From: Zoroaster sp. YZ-2022
Taxonomy: Eukaryota > Echinodermata > Asteroidea > Forcipulatida > Zoroasteridae
Assembly (NCBI GenBank): GCA_029582265.1
Contig: CM055828.1
Span: 124,001-188,000 of the forward strand
DNA: 64,000 bases
Reading direction: 5' to 3'
The position numbers were made by a program, and so were the translations under genes. A model generated the notes under the pieces. The model was not told the origin of the DNA and did not search any database. It was given only the letters and a program-made list of their open reading frames with translations. Each line of letters begins with the position of its first letter. Position 1 is the stretch's first letter. Shown piece by piece: positions 1 through 14,170 of this stretch.

Positions 1-3000
1 AAGTTATTCCCAACCCTAGAAAAGTTTTGTTTGTAACACTGTATAGTTCTGTATTGTTTGCGGTGAAACCGCATGCAAGTTGACGGTATTTTACAGAGGG
101 CTAAGTGTCCATGGAGGCCGTTTAAGGTACGAAATAATTATCCAAATTCAAAAGTATGGTGTTTTTCTGAAAGGGGAGAACCTAAGCTTTACTTCAGATA
201 TAAAATGCACGGCCTCACATGAAAACTTTAAAAGTTATTCCCAACCTTAGTTAAGTTTTTTTTTGTTACAATTTATTTTGGTTTATTGTTTGCGGTGAAA
301 CCGCATGCAAGTTGACGATATTTACAGATGGCTAAGTGTCCATGGAGGCCGTTTAATGTACAGAAATAATTATCCAAATTCAAAAGTATGGTGTTTTCTG
401 AAGGGAGAACCTAAGCTTTAATTTAGATAAAATTATCGGCCTCCTTAAAAACTTTAAAAGTTATTCACAATCCTAGAAAAGTTTTTGTTTTAACACTGTA
501 TAGTTCTTTATTGTTTGCGGTGAAACCGCATGCAAGTTGACCGTATTTTACAGAGGGCTAAGTGTCCATGGAGGCCGTTTAAGGTACGAAATAATTATCC
601 AAATTCAAAAGTATGGTATTTGTCTGAAAGGGTGGAACCTAAGCTTTAATTTAGATATAAAATTATCGGCCTCCCTTAAAAACTGTAAAAGTTATTCCCA
701 ACCCTAGAATTTTTTTTTCGTAAGACTGTATAGTTCTGTATTGTTTGCGGTGAAACCGCATGCAAGTTGACCATATTTTACAGAGGGCTAAGTGTCCATG
801 GAGGCCGTTTAAGGTACGAAATAATTATCCAAATTCAAAAGTATGGTGTTTTTCTGAAAGTGGAGAACCTAAGCTTTAATTTAGATATAAAATTATCGGC
901 CTCCCTTGAAAACTTTAAAAGTTATTCCCAACCATAGAAATGTTTTTTTCGTAAGACTGTATAGTGCTGTATTGTTTGCGGTGAAACCGCATGCAAGTTG
1001 ACCGTATTTTACAGAGGGCTAAGTGTCCATGGAGGCCGTTTAAGGTACGAAATAATTATCCAAATTCAAAAGTATGGTGTTTTTCTGAAAGTGGAGAACC
1101 TAAGCTTTAATTTAGATATAAAATTATCGGCCTCCCTTAAAAACTTTAAAAGTTATTCCCGAACCTAGAAACGTTTTTTCTGTAACACTGTATAGTGCTG
1201 TATTGTTTGCGGTGAAACCGCATGCAAGTTGACCGTATTTTACAGAGGGCTAGTGTCCATGGAGGCCGTTTAAGGTACGAAATAATTATCCAAATTCAAA
1301 AGTATGGTGTTTTTCTGAAAGGGGAGAACCTAAGCTTTAATTTAGATATAAAATTATCGGCCTCCTTTGAAAACTTTAAAAGTTATTCCCAATCCTAGAA
1401 TTTTTTTTTTTGTAACACTGTATAGTTCTGTATTGTTTGCGGTGAAACCGCATGCAAGTTGACCATATTTTACAGAGGGCTAAGTGTCCATGGAGGCCGT
1501 TTAAGGTACGAAATAATTATCCAAATTCAAAAGTATGGTGTTTGTCTGAAAGGGAGAACCTAAGCTTAATTTATATATAAAATTATCGGCCTCCTTTGAA
1601 AACTTTAAAAGTTATTCCCAACCATAGAAATGTTTTTTTTGTAACACTGTATAGTGCTGTATTGTTTGCGGTGAAACCGCATGCAAGTTGACCGTATTTT
1701 ACAGAGGGCTAAGTGTCCATGGAGGCCGTTTAAGGTACGAAATAATTATCAAATTACAAAAGTATGGTGTTTTTCTGAAAGGGAGAACCTAAGCTTTAAT
1801 TTAGATATAAAATTATCGGCTTCCTTTAAAACTTTAAAAGTTATTCCCAACCCTAGAAATGTTTTTTTTTGTAACACTGTATAGTTCTGTATTGTTTGCG
1901 GTGAAACCGCATGCAAGTTGACGGTATTTTACAGAGGGCTAAGTGTCCATGGAGGCCGTTTAAGGTACGAAATAATTATCCAAATTCAAAAGTATGGTGT
2001 TTGTCTGAAAAGGGAGAACCTAAGCTTTAATTTAGATATAAAATTATCGGCGTCCTTTGAAAACTTTAAAAGTTATTCCCAACCATAGAAATGTTTTTTT
2101 CGTAAGACTGTATAGTGCTGTATTGTTTGCGGTGAAACCGCATGCAAGTTGACCGTATTTTACAGAGGGCTAAGTGTCCATGGAGGCCGTTTAAGGTACG
2201 AAATAATTAACCAAATTCAAAAGTATGGTGTTTTTCTGAAAGGGGAGAACCTAAGCTTTAATTTAGATATAAAATTATCGGCCTCCCTTGAAAACTTTAA
2301 AAGTTATTCCCAACCCTAAAAATGTTTTTTTTTGTAACACTGTATAGTTCTGTGTTGTTTGCGGTGAAACCGCATGCAAGTTGACGATATTTTACAGATG
2401 GCTAAGTGTCCATGGAGGCCGTTTAAGGTACAAAATAATTAACCAAATTCAAAAGTATGGTGTTTTTCTGAAAGGGGAGAACCTAAGCTTTAATTTAGAT
2501 AAAAATTATCGGCCTCCCTTAAAAACTTTAAAAGTTATTCCCAACCCTAGAAAAGTTTTGTTTTGTAACACTGTATAGTACTGTATTGTTTTGCGGTGAA
2601 ACCGAATGCAAGTTGACGGTATTTTACAGAGGGCTAATTGTCCATGGAGGCCGTTTAAGGTACGAAAAAATTATCCAAATTCAAAAAAATTGTGTTTTTC
2701 TGAAAAGGGAGAACCTAAGCTTTAATTTAGACATAAAATTATCGGCCTCCCTTGAAAACTTTAAAAGTTATTCCCAACCCTAAAAATGTTTTTTTTTGTA
2801 ACACTGTATAGTTCTGTATTGTTTGCGGTGAAACCGCATGCAAGTTGACGGTATTTTACAGATGGCTAAGTGTCCATGGAGGCCGTTTAAGGTACGAAAT
2901 AATTATCCAAATTCAAAAGTATGGTGTTTTTCTGAAAGGGGAGAACCTAAGCTTTAATTTAGATATAAAATTATCGGCCTCCCTTGAAACTTTAAAAGTT

Positions 3001-4740
3001 ATTCCCAATCCTAGAAAGGTTTTTTTTTTGTAACACTGTATAGTTCTGTATTGTTTGCCGTGAAACCGCATGCAAGTTGACCGTATTTTACAGAGGGCTA
3101 AGTGTCCATGGAGGCCGTTTAAGGTACGAAATAATTATCCAAATTCAAAAGTATGGTGTTTTTCTGAAAGGGAGAACCTAAGCTTTAATTTAGATATAAA
3201 ATTATCGGCCTCCTTTGAAAACTTTTAAAAGTTATTCCCAACCCTAGAAATGATTTTTTTTCTTCGTAAGACTGTATAGTGCTGTATTGTTTGCGGTGAA
3301 ACCGCATGCAAGTTGACCGTATTTTACAGAGGGCTAAGTGTCCATGGAGGCCGTTTAAGGTACGAAATAATTATCCAAATTCAAAAGTATGGTGTTTTTC
3401 TGAAAGGGAGAACCTAAGCTTTAATTTAGATATAAAATTATCGGCCTCCCTTCAAAACATTAAAACTTATTCCCAACCCTAGAAAATCTTATTTTCTAAC
3501 ACTGTATAGTGATTTATTGTTTGCGGTGAAACCGCATGCAAGTTGACCGTATTTTACAGAGGGCTAAGTGTCCATGGAGGCCGTTTAAGGTACGAAATAA
3601 TTATCCAAATTCAAAAGTATGGTGTTTTTCTGAAAGGGAGAACCTAAGCTTTAATTTAGATATAAAATTATCGGCCTCCCTTGAAAACTTTAAAAGTTAT
3701 TCCCAACCCTAGAAATGTTTTTTTCGTAAGACTGTATAGTGCTGTATTGTTTGCGGTGAAACCGCATGCAAGTTGACCGTATTTTACAGAGGGCTAAGTG
3801 TCCATGGAGGCCGTTTAAGGTACGAAATAATTATCCAAATTCAAAAGTATGGTGTTTGTCTGAAAGGGGAGAACCTAAGCTTTAATTTAGATATAAAATT
3901 ATCGGCCTCCTTGAAAACTTTAAAAGTTATTCCCAACCATAGAAATGTTTTTTTGTAACACTGTATAGTTCTGTATTGTTTGCGGTGAAACCGCATGCAA
4001 GTTGACCGTATTTTACAGAGGGCTAAGTGTCCATGGAGGCCGTTTAAGGTACGAAATAATTATCCAAATTCAAAAGTATGGTGTTTGTCTGAAAGGGGAG
4101 AACCTAAGCTTTAATTTAGATATAAAATTATCGGCCTCCTTTGAAAACTTTAAAAGTTATTCCCAACCATAGAAATGTTTTTTTCGTAAGACTGTATAGT
4201 GCTGTATTGTTTGCGGTGAAACCGCATGCAAGTTGACGGTATTTTACAGAGGGCTAAGTGTCCATGGAGGCCGTTTAAGGTACGAAATAATTAACCAAAT
4301 TCAAAAGTATGGTGTTTTTCTGAAAGGGGAGAACCTAAGCTTTAATTTAGATATAAAATTATCGGCCTTCCTTGAAAACTTTAAAAGTTATACCCATCCC
4401 TAGAAAAGTTTTTTTCGTGAGACTGTATAGTGCTGTATTGTTTGTGGTGAAACCGCATGGAAGTTGACCGTATTTTAAAGAGGGCTAAGTGTCCATGGAG
4501 GCCGTTTAAGGTACGAAATAATTATCCAAATTCAAAAGTATGGTGTTTTTCTGAAAGGGGAGAACCTAAGCTTTAATTTAGATATAAAATTATCGGCCTC
4601 CCTTGAAAACTTTAAAAGTTATTCCCAACCCTAGAAATGTTTTTTTTTAACACTGTATAGTTCTGTATTGTTTGCGGTGAAACCGCATGCAAGTTGACCG
4701 TATTTTACAGAGGGCTAAGTGTCCATGGAGGCCGTTTAAG

Positions 4741-4860
4741 GTACGAAATAATTATCCAAATTCAAAAGTATGGTGTTTTTCTGAAAGGGGAGAACCTAAG
4801 CATAAAATTATCGGCCTCCCTTGAAAACTTTAAAAGTTATTCCCAATCCTAGAATTTTTT
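4741..4860 (+). repeat. Satellite monomer with small internal deletion
   Basis: After CCTAAG at 4,800 the usual CTTTAATTTAGAT block is missing and the copy resumes with ATAAAATTATCGG. This removes the HindIII site. The flanking monomers are normal, so it is a private deletion in one copy. Confidence 0.85.
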
Positions 4861-7800
4861 TTGTAACACTGTATAGTTCTGTATTGTTTGCGGTGAAACC
4901 GCATGCAAGTTGACGATATTTTACAGAGGGCTAAGTGTCCATGGAGGCCGTTTAAGGTACGAAATAATTATCCAAATTCAAAAGTATGGTGTTTTTCTGA
5001 AAGGAGAGAACCTAAGCTTTAATTTAGATATAAAATTATCGGCCTCCCTTAAAAACTTTAAAAGTTATTCCCAACCCTAGAATTTTTTTTTCGTAACACT
5101 GTATAGTTCTGTATTGTTTGCGGTGAAACCGCATGCAAGTTGACGGTATTTTACAGAGGGCTAAGTGTCCATGGAGGCCGTTTAAGGTACGAAATAATTA
5201 TCCAAATTCAAAAGTATGGTGTTTTTCTGAAAGGAGAGAACCTAAGCTTTAATTTAGATATAAAATTATCGGCCTCCTTTGAAAACTTTAAAAGTTATTC
5301 CCAACCATAGAAATGTTTTTTTTGTAAGACTGTATAGTTCTGTATTGTTTGCGGTGAAACCGCATGCAAGTATTCGTATTTTACAGAGGGCTAAGTGTCC
5401 ATGGAGGCCGTTTAAGGTACGAAATAATTATCCAAATTCAAAAGTATGGTGTTTGTCTGAAAGGGGAGAACCTAAGCTTTAATTTAGATATAAAATTATC
5501 GGCCTCCCTTGAAAACTTTAAAAGTTATTCCCAACCATAGAAATGTTTTTTTTCGTAAGACTGTATAGTGCTGTATTGTTTGCGGTGAAACCGCATGCAA
5601 GTTGACGGTATTTTACAGAGGGCTAAGTGTCCATGGAGGCCGTTTAAGGTACGAAATAATTATCCAAATTCAAAAGTATGGTGTTTTCTGAAAGGGGAGA
5701 ACCTAAGCTTTAATTTAGATATAAAATTATCGGCCTTCCTTGAAAACTTTAAAAGTTATTCCCAACCATAGAAATGTTTTTTTGTAAGACTGTATAGTGC
5801 TGTATTGTTTGCGGTGAAACCGCATGCAAGTTGACCGTATTTTACAGAGGGCTAAGTGTCCATGGAGGCCGTTTAAGGTACGAAATAATTATCCAAATTC
5901 AAAAGTATGGTGTTTGTCTGAAAGGGGAGAACCTAAGCTTTAATTTAGATATAAAATTATCGGCCTCCTTTGAAAACTTTAAAAGTATTCCCCAACCTAG
6001 AAAATTTTTTTCGTAAGACTGTATAGTGCTGTATTGTTTGCGGTGAAACCGCATGCAAGTTGACATTTTACAGAGGGCCTAAGTGTCCATGGAGGCCGTT
6101 TAAGGTACGAAATAATTATCCAAATTCAAAAGTATGGTGTTTGTCTGAAAGGGAGAACCTAAGCTTTAATTTAGATATAAAATTATCGGCCTCCTTGAAA
6201 ACTTTAAAAGTTATTCCCAACCTAGAAATGTTTTTTTGTAACACTGTATAGTTCTGTATTGTTTGCGGTGAAACCGCATGCAAGTTCGTATTTTACAGAG
6301 GGCTAAGTGTCCATGGAGGTCGTTTAAGGTACGAAATAATTATCAAATTCAAAAGTATGGTGTTTGTCTGAAAAGGGGAGAACCTAAGCTTTAATTTAGA
6401 TATAAAATTATCGGCCTCCCTTTGAAAACTTTAAAATTTATTCCCAACCATAGAAATGTTTTTTTGTAACACTGTATAGTGCTTTATTGTTTTCTGTGAA
6501 ACCGCATTGAATTTTACCGTATTTTACAGAGGGCTAAGTGTCCATGGAGGTCGTTTAAGGTACGAAATAATTATCCAAATTCAAAAGTATGGTGTTTTTT
6601 TTCTGAAGAGGGAGAACCTAAGCTTTAATTTAGATATAAAATTATCGGCCTTTGAAAACTTTAAAAGTTATTCCCAACCTAGAAATGTTTTTTCGTGAGA
6701 CTGTATAGTGCTGTATTGTTTGCGGTGAAACCGCATGCAAGTTGACGGTATTTTACAGAGGGCTAAGTGTCCATGGAGGCCGTTTAATGTACGAAATAAT
6801 TATCCAAATTCAAAAGTATGGTGTTTTTCTGAAAGGGGAGAACCTAAGCTTTAATTTAGATATAAAATTATCGGCCTCCCTTAAAAACTTTAAAAGTTAT
6901 TCCCAACCCTAGAAATGTTTTTTTTTTAACACTGTATAGTTCTGTTTTGTTTGCGGTGAAACCGCATGCAAGTATTCGTATTTTACAGAGGGCTAAGTGT
7001 CCATGGAGGTCGTTTAAGGTACGAAATAATTATCCAAATTCAAAAGTATGGTGTTTGTCTGAAAGGGGAGAACCTAAGCTTTAATTTAGATATAAAATTA
7101 TCGGCCTCCTTTGAAAACTTTAAAAGTTATTCCCAATCATAGAAATGTTTTTTGTTGTAACACTGTATAGTTCTGTATTGTTTGCGGTGAAACCGCATGC
7201 AAGTTGACCGTATTTTACAGAGGGCTAAGTGTCCATGGAGGCCGTTTAAGGTACGAAATAATTATCCAAATTCAAAAGTATGGTGTTTTTCTGAAAGGGG
7301 AGAACCTAAGCTTTAATTTAGATATAAAATTATCGGCCTCCTTTGAAAACTTTAAAAGTTATTCCCAACCATAGAAATGTTTTTTCGTAAGACTGTATAG
7401 TGCTGTATTGTTTGCGGTGAAACCGCATGCAAGTTGACGGTATTTTACAGAGGGCTAAGTGTCCATGGAGGCCGTTTAAGGTACGAAATAATTATCCAAA
7501 TTCAAAAGTATGGTGTTTTTCTGAAAGGGAGAACCTAAGCTTTAATTTAGATATAAAATTATCGGCCTTCCTTGAAAACTTTAAAAGTTATTCCCAACCC
7601 TAGAAATGTTTTTTCGTAAGACTGTATAGTGCTGTATTGTTTGCGGTGAAACCGCATGCAAGTTGACGGTATTTTACAGAGGGCTAAGTGTCCATGGAGG
7701 CCGTTTAAGGTACGAAATAATTATCCAAATTTAAAAGTATGGTGTTTGTCTGAAAGGGGAGAACCTAAGCTTTAATTTAGATATAAAATTATCGGCCTTC

Positions 7801-10440
7801 CTTGAAAACTTTAAAAGTTATTCCCAACCATAGAAATGTTTTTGTAACACTGTATAGTTCTGTATTGTTTGCGGTGAAACCGCATGCAAATATTCGTATT
7901 TTACAGGCTAAGTGTCCATGGAGGTCGTTTAAGGTACGAAATAATTATCCAAATTCAAAAGTATGGTGTTTGTCTGAAAGGGAGAACCTAAGCTTTAATT
8001 TAGATATAAAATTATCGGCCTTCCTTTGAAAACTTTAAAAGTTATTCCCAACCAGAAATGTTTTTTTTTAACACTGTATAGTTCTGTATTGTTTGCGGTG
8101 AAACCGCATGCAATATTACATTTACAGAGGGCTAAGTGTCCATGGAGGCCGTTTAAGGTACGAAATAATTATCCAAATTCAAAAGTATGGTGTTTTCTGA
8201 AAGGGAGAACCTAAGCTTTAATTTAGATATAAAATTATCGGCCTCCTTTGAAAACTTTAAAAGTTATTCCCAACCCTAGAAATGTTTTTTCGTAACACTG
8301 TATAGTGCTGTATTGTTTGCGGTGAAACCGCATGCAAGTTGACAGTATTTTACAGAGGGCTAAGTGTCCATGGAGGCCGTTTAAGGTACGAAATAATTAT
8401 CCAAATTCAAAAGTATGGTGTTTGTCTGAAGGGAGAACCTAAGCTTTAATTTAGATATAAAATTATCGGCCTCCTTTGAAAACTTTAAAAGTTATTCCCA
8501 ACCATAGAAATGTTTTTTTTGTAACACTGTATAGTTCTTTGTTGTTTGCGGTGAAACCGCATGCAAGTATTCGTATTTTACAGAGGGCTAAGTATCCATG
8601 GAGGTCGTTTAAGGTACGAAATAATTATCCAAATTCAAAAGTATGGTGTTTGTCTGAAAGGGGAGAACCTGAGCTTTAATTTAGATATAAAATTATCGGC
8701 CTCCTTGAAAACTTTAAAAGTTATTCCCAACCATAGAAATGTTTTTTCGTAAGACTGTATAGTGCTGTATTGTTTGCGGTGAAACCGCATGCAAGTTGAC
8801 AGTATTTTACTGAGGGCTAAGTGTCCATGAGGCCGTTTAAGGTACGAAATAATTAACCAAATTCAAAAGTATGGTGTTTTTCTGAAAGGGAGAACCTAAG
8901 CTTTAATTTAGATATAAAATTATCAGGCTCCTTTGAAAACTTTAAAAGTTATTCCCAACCTAGAAATGTTTTTTCGTAAGACTGTATAGTGCTGTATTGT
9001 TTGCGGTGAAACCGCATGCAAGTTGACAGTATTTTACAGGGGGCTAAGTGTCCATGGAGGCCATTTAAAGTACGAAATAATTAGCCAAATTCAAAAGTAT
9101 GGTGTTTGCCTGAAAGGGGAGAACCTAAGCTTTAATTTAGATATAAAATTATCGGCCTCCTTTGAAAACTTTTAAAGTTATTCCCAACCATAGAAATGTT
9201 TTTTTGTAACACTGTATAGTTCTGTATTGTTTGCGGTGAAACCGCATGCAAGTATTCGTATTTTACAGAGGGCTAAGTGTCCATGGAGGTCGTTTAAGGT
9301 ACGAAATAATTATCCAAATTCAAAAGTATGGTGTTTGTCTGAAAGGGGAGAACCTAAGCTTTAATTTAGATATAAAATTATCGGCCTCCTTTGAAAACTT
9401 TAAAAGTTATTCCCAACCATAGAAATGTTTTTCGTTACACTGTATAGTGCTGTATTGTTTGCGGTGAAACCGAATGCAAGTTGACGGCATTTTACAGATA
9501 GCTAAGTGTCCATGGAGGGCGCTTGAGGTACGAAAAAATTATCCAAATTCAAAAGTATGGTGTTTTTCTGAAGGAGAACCTAAGCTTTAATTTAGATATA
9601 AAATTATCGGCCTCCTTGAAAACTTTAAAAGTTATTCCCAACCATAAAAATGTTTTTTTGTAACACTGTATAGTTCTGTATTGTTTGCAGTGAAACCGCA
9701 TGCAAGTTGACAGTATTTTACAGAGGGCTAAGTGTCCATGGAGGCCGTTTAAGGTACGAAATAATTATCCAAATTCAAAAGTATGGTGTTTGTCTGAAAG
9801 GAGAACCTAAGCTTTAATTTAGATATAAAATTATCGGCCTCCTTTGAAAACTTTAAAAGTTATTCCCAACCATAGAAATGTTTTTCGTAAGACTGTATAG
9901 TTCTGTATTGTTTGCGGTGAAACCGCATGCAAGTTGACAGTATTTTACAGAGGGCTAAGTGTCCATGGAGGCCGTTTAAGGTACGAAATAATTATCAAAT
10001 TCAAAAGTATGGTGTTTGTCTGAAGAGGAGAACCTAAGCTTTAATTTAGATATAAAATTATCGGCCTCCTTTGAAAACTTTATAAGTTATTCCCAACCAT
10101 AGGAATGTTTTTTTCGTAAGACTGTATAGTGCTGTATTGTTTGCGGTGAAACCGCATGCAAGTTGACAGTATTTTACAGAGATAGCTAAGTGTCCATGGA
10201 GGCCGTTTAAGGTACGAAATAATTATCCAAATTCAAAAGTATGGTGTTTTTCTGAAGGGGAGAACCTAAGCTTTAATTTAGATATAAAATTATCAGCCTC
10301 CTTGAAAACTTTAAAAGTTATTCCCAACCCTAGAAATGTTTTTTTTGTAACACTGTATAGTTCTGTATTGTTTGCGGTGAAACCGCATGCAAGTAAATTC
10401 GTATTTACAGAGGGCTAAGTGTCCATGGAGGCCGTTTAAG

Positions 10441-10500
10441 GTACGAAATAATTATAAAAAATCAAAACAATGGTGAAGGGCTGAAAGGGCACAACCTAAG
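10441..10500 (+). repeat. Satellite monomer with a clustered-substitution patch
   Basis: Within about 45 bp, roughly a dozen positions differ from the consensus (for example AATTATAAAAAATC instead of AATTATCCAAATTC, and GGTGAAGGGCTG instead of GGTGTTTGTCTG). The rest of the monomer is normal. Clustered change could come from gene conversion, error-prone repair or a local consensus error; the sequence alone does not decide. Confidence 0.75.
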
Positions 10501-12174
10501 CTTTAATTTAGATATAAAATTATCGGCCTCCCTTGAAAACTTTAAAAGTTATTCCCAACCATAGAAATGTTTTTTTTCGTAAGACTGTATAGTGCTGTAT
10601 TGTTTGCGGTGAAACCGCATGCAAGTTGACGGTATTTTACAGAGAGGGCTAAGTGTCCATGGAGGCCGTTTAAGGTACGAAATAATTATCCAAATTCAAA
10701 AGTATGGTGTTTGTCTGAAAGGGAGAACCTAAGCTTTAATTTAGATATAAAATTATCGGCCTCCTTGAAAACTTTAAAAGTTATTCCCAACCATAGAAAT
10801 GTTTTTTTCGTAAGACTGTATAGTGCTGTATTGTTTGCGGTGAAACCGCATGCAAGTTGACAGTATTTTATTTAGAGGGCTAAGTGTCCATGGAGGCCGT
10901 TTAAGGTACGAAATAATTAACCAAATTCAAAAGTATGGTGTTTTCTGAAAGGGGAGAACCTAAGCTTTAATTTAGATATAAAATTATCGGCCTCCTTTGA
11001 AAACTTTAAAGTTATTCCCAACCCTAGAAATGTTTTTTCGTAACACTGTATAGTTCTGTATTGTTTGCGGTGAAACCGCATGCAAGTTGACAGTATTTTA
11101 CAGAGGGCTAAGTGTCCATGGAGGCCGTTTAAGATGAAATAATTATCCAAATTCAAAAGTATGGTGTTTGTCTGAAAGGGAGAACCTAAGCTTTAATTTA
11201 GATATAAAATTATCGGCCTCCTTTGAAAACTTTAAAGTTATTCCCAACCATAGAAATGTTTTTTTTTTAACAAAGTATAGTTCTGTATTGTTTGCCGTGA
11301 AACCGCATGCAAAATATTCGTATTTTACAGAGGGCTAAGTGTCCATGGAGGTCGTTTAAGGTACGAAATAATTATCAAATTCAAAAGTATGGTGTTTGTC
11401 TGAAAGGAGAACCTAAGCTTTAATTTAGATATAAAATTATCGGCCTCCTTTGAAAACTTTAAAAGTTATTCCCAACCATAGAAATGTTTTTCGTAGACTG
11501 TATAGTGCTGTATTGTTTGCGGTGAAACCGAATGCAAGTTGACGGTATTTTACAGATAGCTAAGTGTCCATGGAGGCCTTAAGGTACGAAAAAATTATCC
11601 AAATTCAAAAGTATGGTGTTTTCTGAAAGGGAGAACCTAAGCTTTAATTTAGATATAAAATTATCGGCCTCCCTTGAAAACTTTAAAGTTATTCCCAACC
11701 TTAGAAATGTTTCTTTCGTAACAGTCAACACTGTATAGTTCTTTATTGTTTGCGGTGTAACCGCATGCTATTTGACCGTATTTTACTGTGGGCTAAGTGT
11801 CCATGGAGGCCGTTTAAGGTACGAAATAATTATCCAAATTCAAAAGTATGGTGTTGTTTGTCTGAAAGGGGAGTATCTAAGCTTTAATTTAGATATAAAA
11901 TTATCGGCCTCCCTTGAAAACTTTAAAAGTTATTCCCAACCATAGAAAACATGTTTTCGTAAGACTGTATAGGGCTGTATTGTTTGCGGTGAAACCGCAT
12001 GCAAGTTGACGGTATTTTACAGAGGGCTAAGTGTCCATGGAGGCCGTTTAAGGTACGAAATAATTAACCAAATTCAAAAGTATGGTGTTTTTCTGAAAGA
12101 GGAGAACCTAAGCTTTAATTTAGATATAAAATTATCGGGCTTCTTTGAAAACTTTAAAAGTTATTCCCAACCCT

Positions 12175-14170
12175 AGAAATGTTTTTTTCGTGAGACTGTA
12201 TAGTGCTGTATTTTTTGCGGTGAAACCGCATGCAAGTTGACGGTATTTTACAGAGGGCTAAGTGTCCATGGAGGCCGTTTAAGATACGAAATAATTATCC
12301 AAATTCAAAAGTATGGTGTTTTTCTGAAAGGGGAGAACCTAAGCTTTAATTTAGATATAAAATTATTCGGCCTTCCTTAAAAACTTTAAAAGTTATTCCC
12401 AACTCTAGAATTTTTTTTTGTTTTAACACTGTATAGTTCTGTTTTGTTTGCGGTGAAACCGCATGCAAGTATTCGTATTTTACAGAGGGCTAAGTGTCCA
12501 TGGAGGTCGTTTAAGGTACAAAATAATTATCCAATTTCAAAAGTATGGTGTTTGTCTGAAAGGGGAGAACCTAAGCTTTAATTTAGATATAAAATTATCG
12601 ACCTCCTTTGAAAACTTTAAAAGTTATTCCCAACCATAGAAATGTTTTTTTCGTAAGACTGTATAGTGCTGTATTGTTTGCGGTGAAACCGCATGCAAGT
12701 TGACGGTATTTTACGGATAGCTAAGTGCCATGGAGGCCGCTTGAGGTACGAAATAATTATCCAAATTCAAAAGTATGGTGTTTTTCTGAAAGGGGAGAAC
12801 CTAAGCTTTAATTTAGATATAAAATTATCGGCCTCCCTTCAAAACTTTAAAGTTATTCCCAACCATAGAAATGTTTTTTCGTAAGACTGTATAGTGCTGT
12901 TTGCGGTGAAACCCCATGGAAGTTGACAGTATTTTACAGAGGGCTAAGTGTCCATGGAGGCCGTTTAAGGTACGAAATAATTATCCAAATTCAAATGTAT
13001 GGTGTTTTTATGAAAGGGGAGAACGTAAGCTTTAATTTAGATATACAATTATCGGCCTCCTTTCAAAACTTTAAAAGTTATTCCCAACCCTAGAAATGTT
13101 TTTTTTTGTAACACTGTATAGTGCTGTATTGTTTGCGGTGAAACCGCATGCAAGTTGACAGTATTTTACAGAGGGCTAAGTGTCCATGGAGGCCGTTTAA
13201 GGTACGAAATAATTATCCAAATTCAAAAGTATGGTGTTTTTCTGAAAGGGGAGAACCTAAGCTTTAATTTAGATATAAAATTATCGGCCTCCCTTGAAAA
13301 CTTTAAAAGTTATTCCCAACCATAGAAATGTTTTTTCGTAAGACTGTATAGTGCTGTATTGTTTGCGGTGAAACCGCATGCAAGTTGACAGTATTTTACA
13401 GAGGGCTAAGTGTCCATGGAGGCCGTTTAAGGTACGAAATAATTAACCAAATTCAAAAGTATGGTGTTTTTCTGAAAGGGGAGAACCTAAGCTTTAATTT
13501 AGATATAAATTAATCTGCGTCCTTTGAAAACTTTAAAAGTTATTCCCAACCCTAGAAATGTTTTTTTCGTGAGACTGTATAGTGCTGTATTTTTTGCGGT
13601 GAAACCGCATGCAAGTTGACGGTATTTTACAGAGGGCTAAGTGTCCATGGAGGCCGTTTAAGATACGAAATAATTATCCAAATTCAAAAGTATGGTGTTT
13701 TTCTGAAAGGGGAGAACCTAAGCTTTAATTTAGATATAAAATTATTCGGCCTTCCTTAAAAACTTTAAAAGTTATTCCCAACCCTAGAAATGTTTTTTTT
13801 TTTAACACTGTATAGTTCTGTTTTGTTTGCGGTGAAACCGCATGCAAGTATTCGTATTTTACAGAGGGCTAAGTGTCCATGGAGGTCGTTTAAGGTACGA
13901 AATAATTATCCAATTTCAAAAGTATGGTGTTTGTCTGAAAGGGGAGAACCTAAGCTTTAATTTAGATATAAAATTATCGGCCTCCTTTGAAAACTTTAAA
14001 AGTTATTCCCAACCATAGAAATGTTTTTTTCGTAAGAGTGTATAGTGCTGTATTGTTTGCGGTGAAACCGAATGCAAGTTGACGGTATTTTACAGATAGC
14101 TAAGTGCCATGGAGGCCGCTTGAGGTACGAAATAATTATCCAAATTCAAAAGTATGGTGTTTTTCTGAAA
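12175..14170 (+). repeat. Six-monomer-offset segmental duplication inside the satellite
   Basis: A block of about three monomers starting near 12,181 reappears near 13,558, offset by 1,377-1,378 bp (six monomers). Both copies share rare variants in the same order: CGTGAGACTG, a TATTTTTTGCGG core instead of TATTGTTTGCGG, TTTAAGATACG, ATTATTCGGCC, TTCTGTTTTGTTTG, CCAATTTCAAAAG and GCTTGAGG. Sharing so many private changes in order implies a recent block duplication rather than independent mutation. Parts of the block (the GTGAGACTG monomer followed by AAGATACG) recur near 18,170 and 25,790. Confidence 0.85.
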
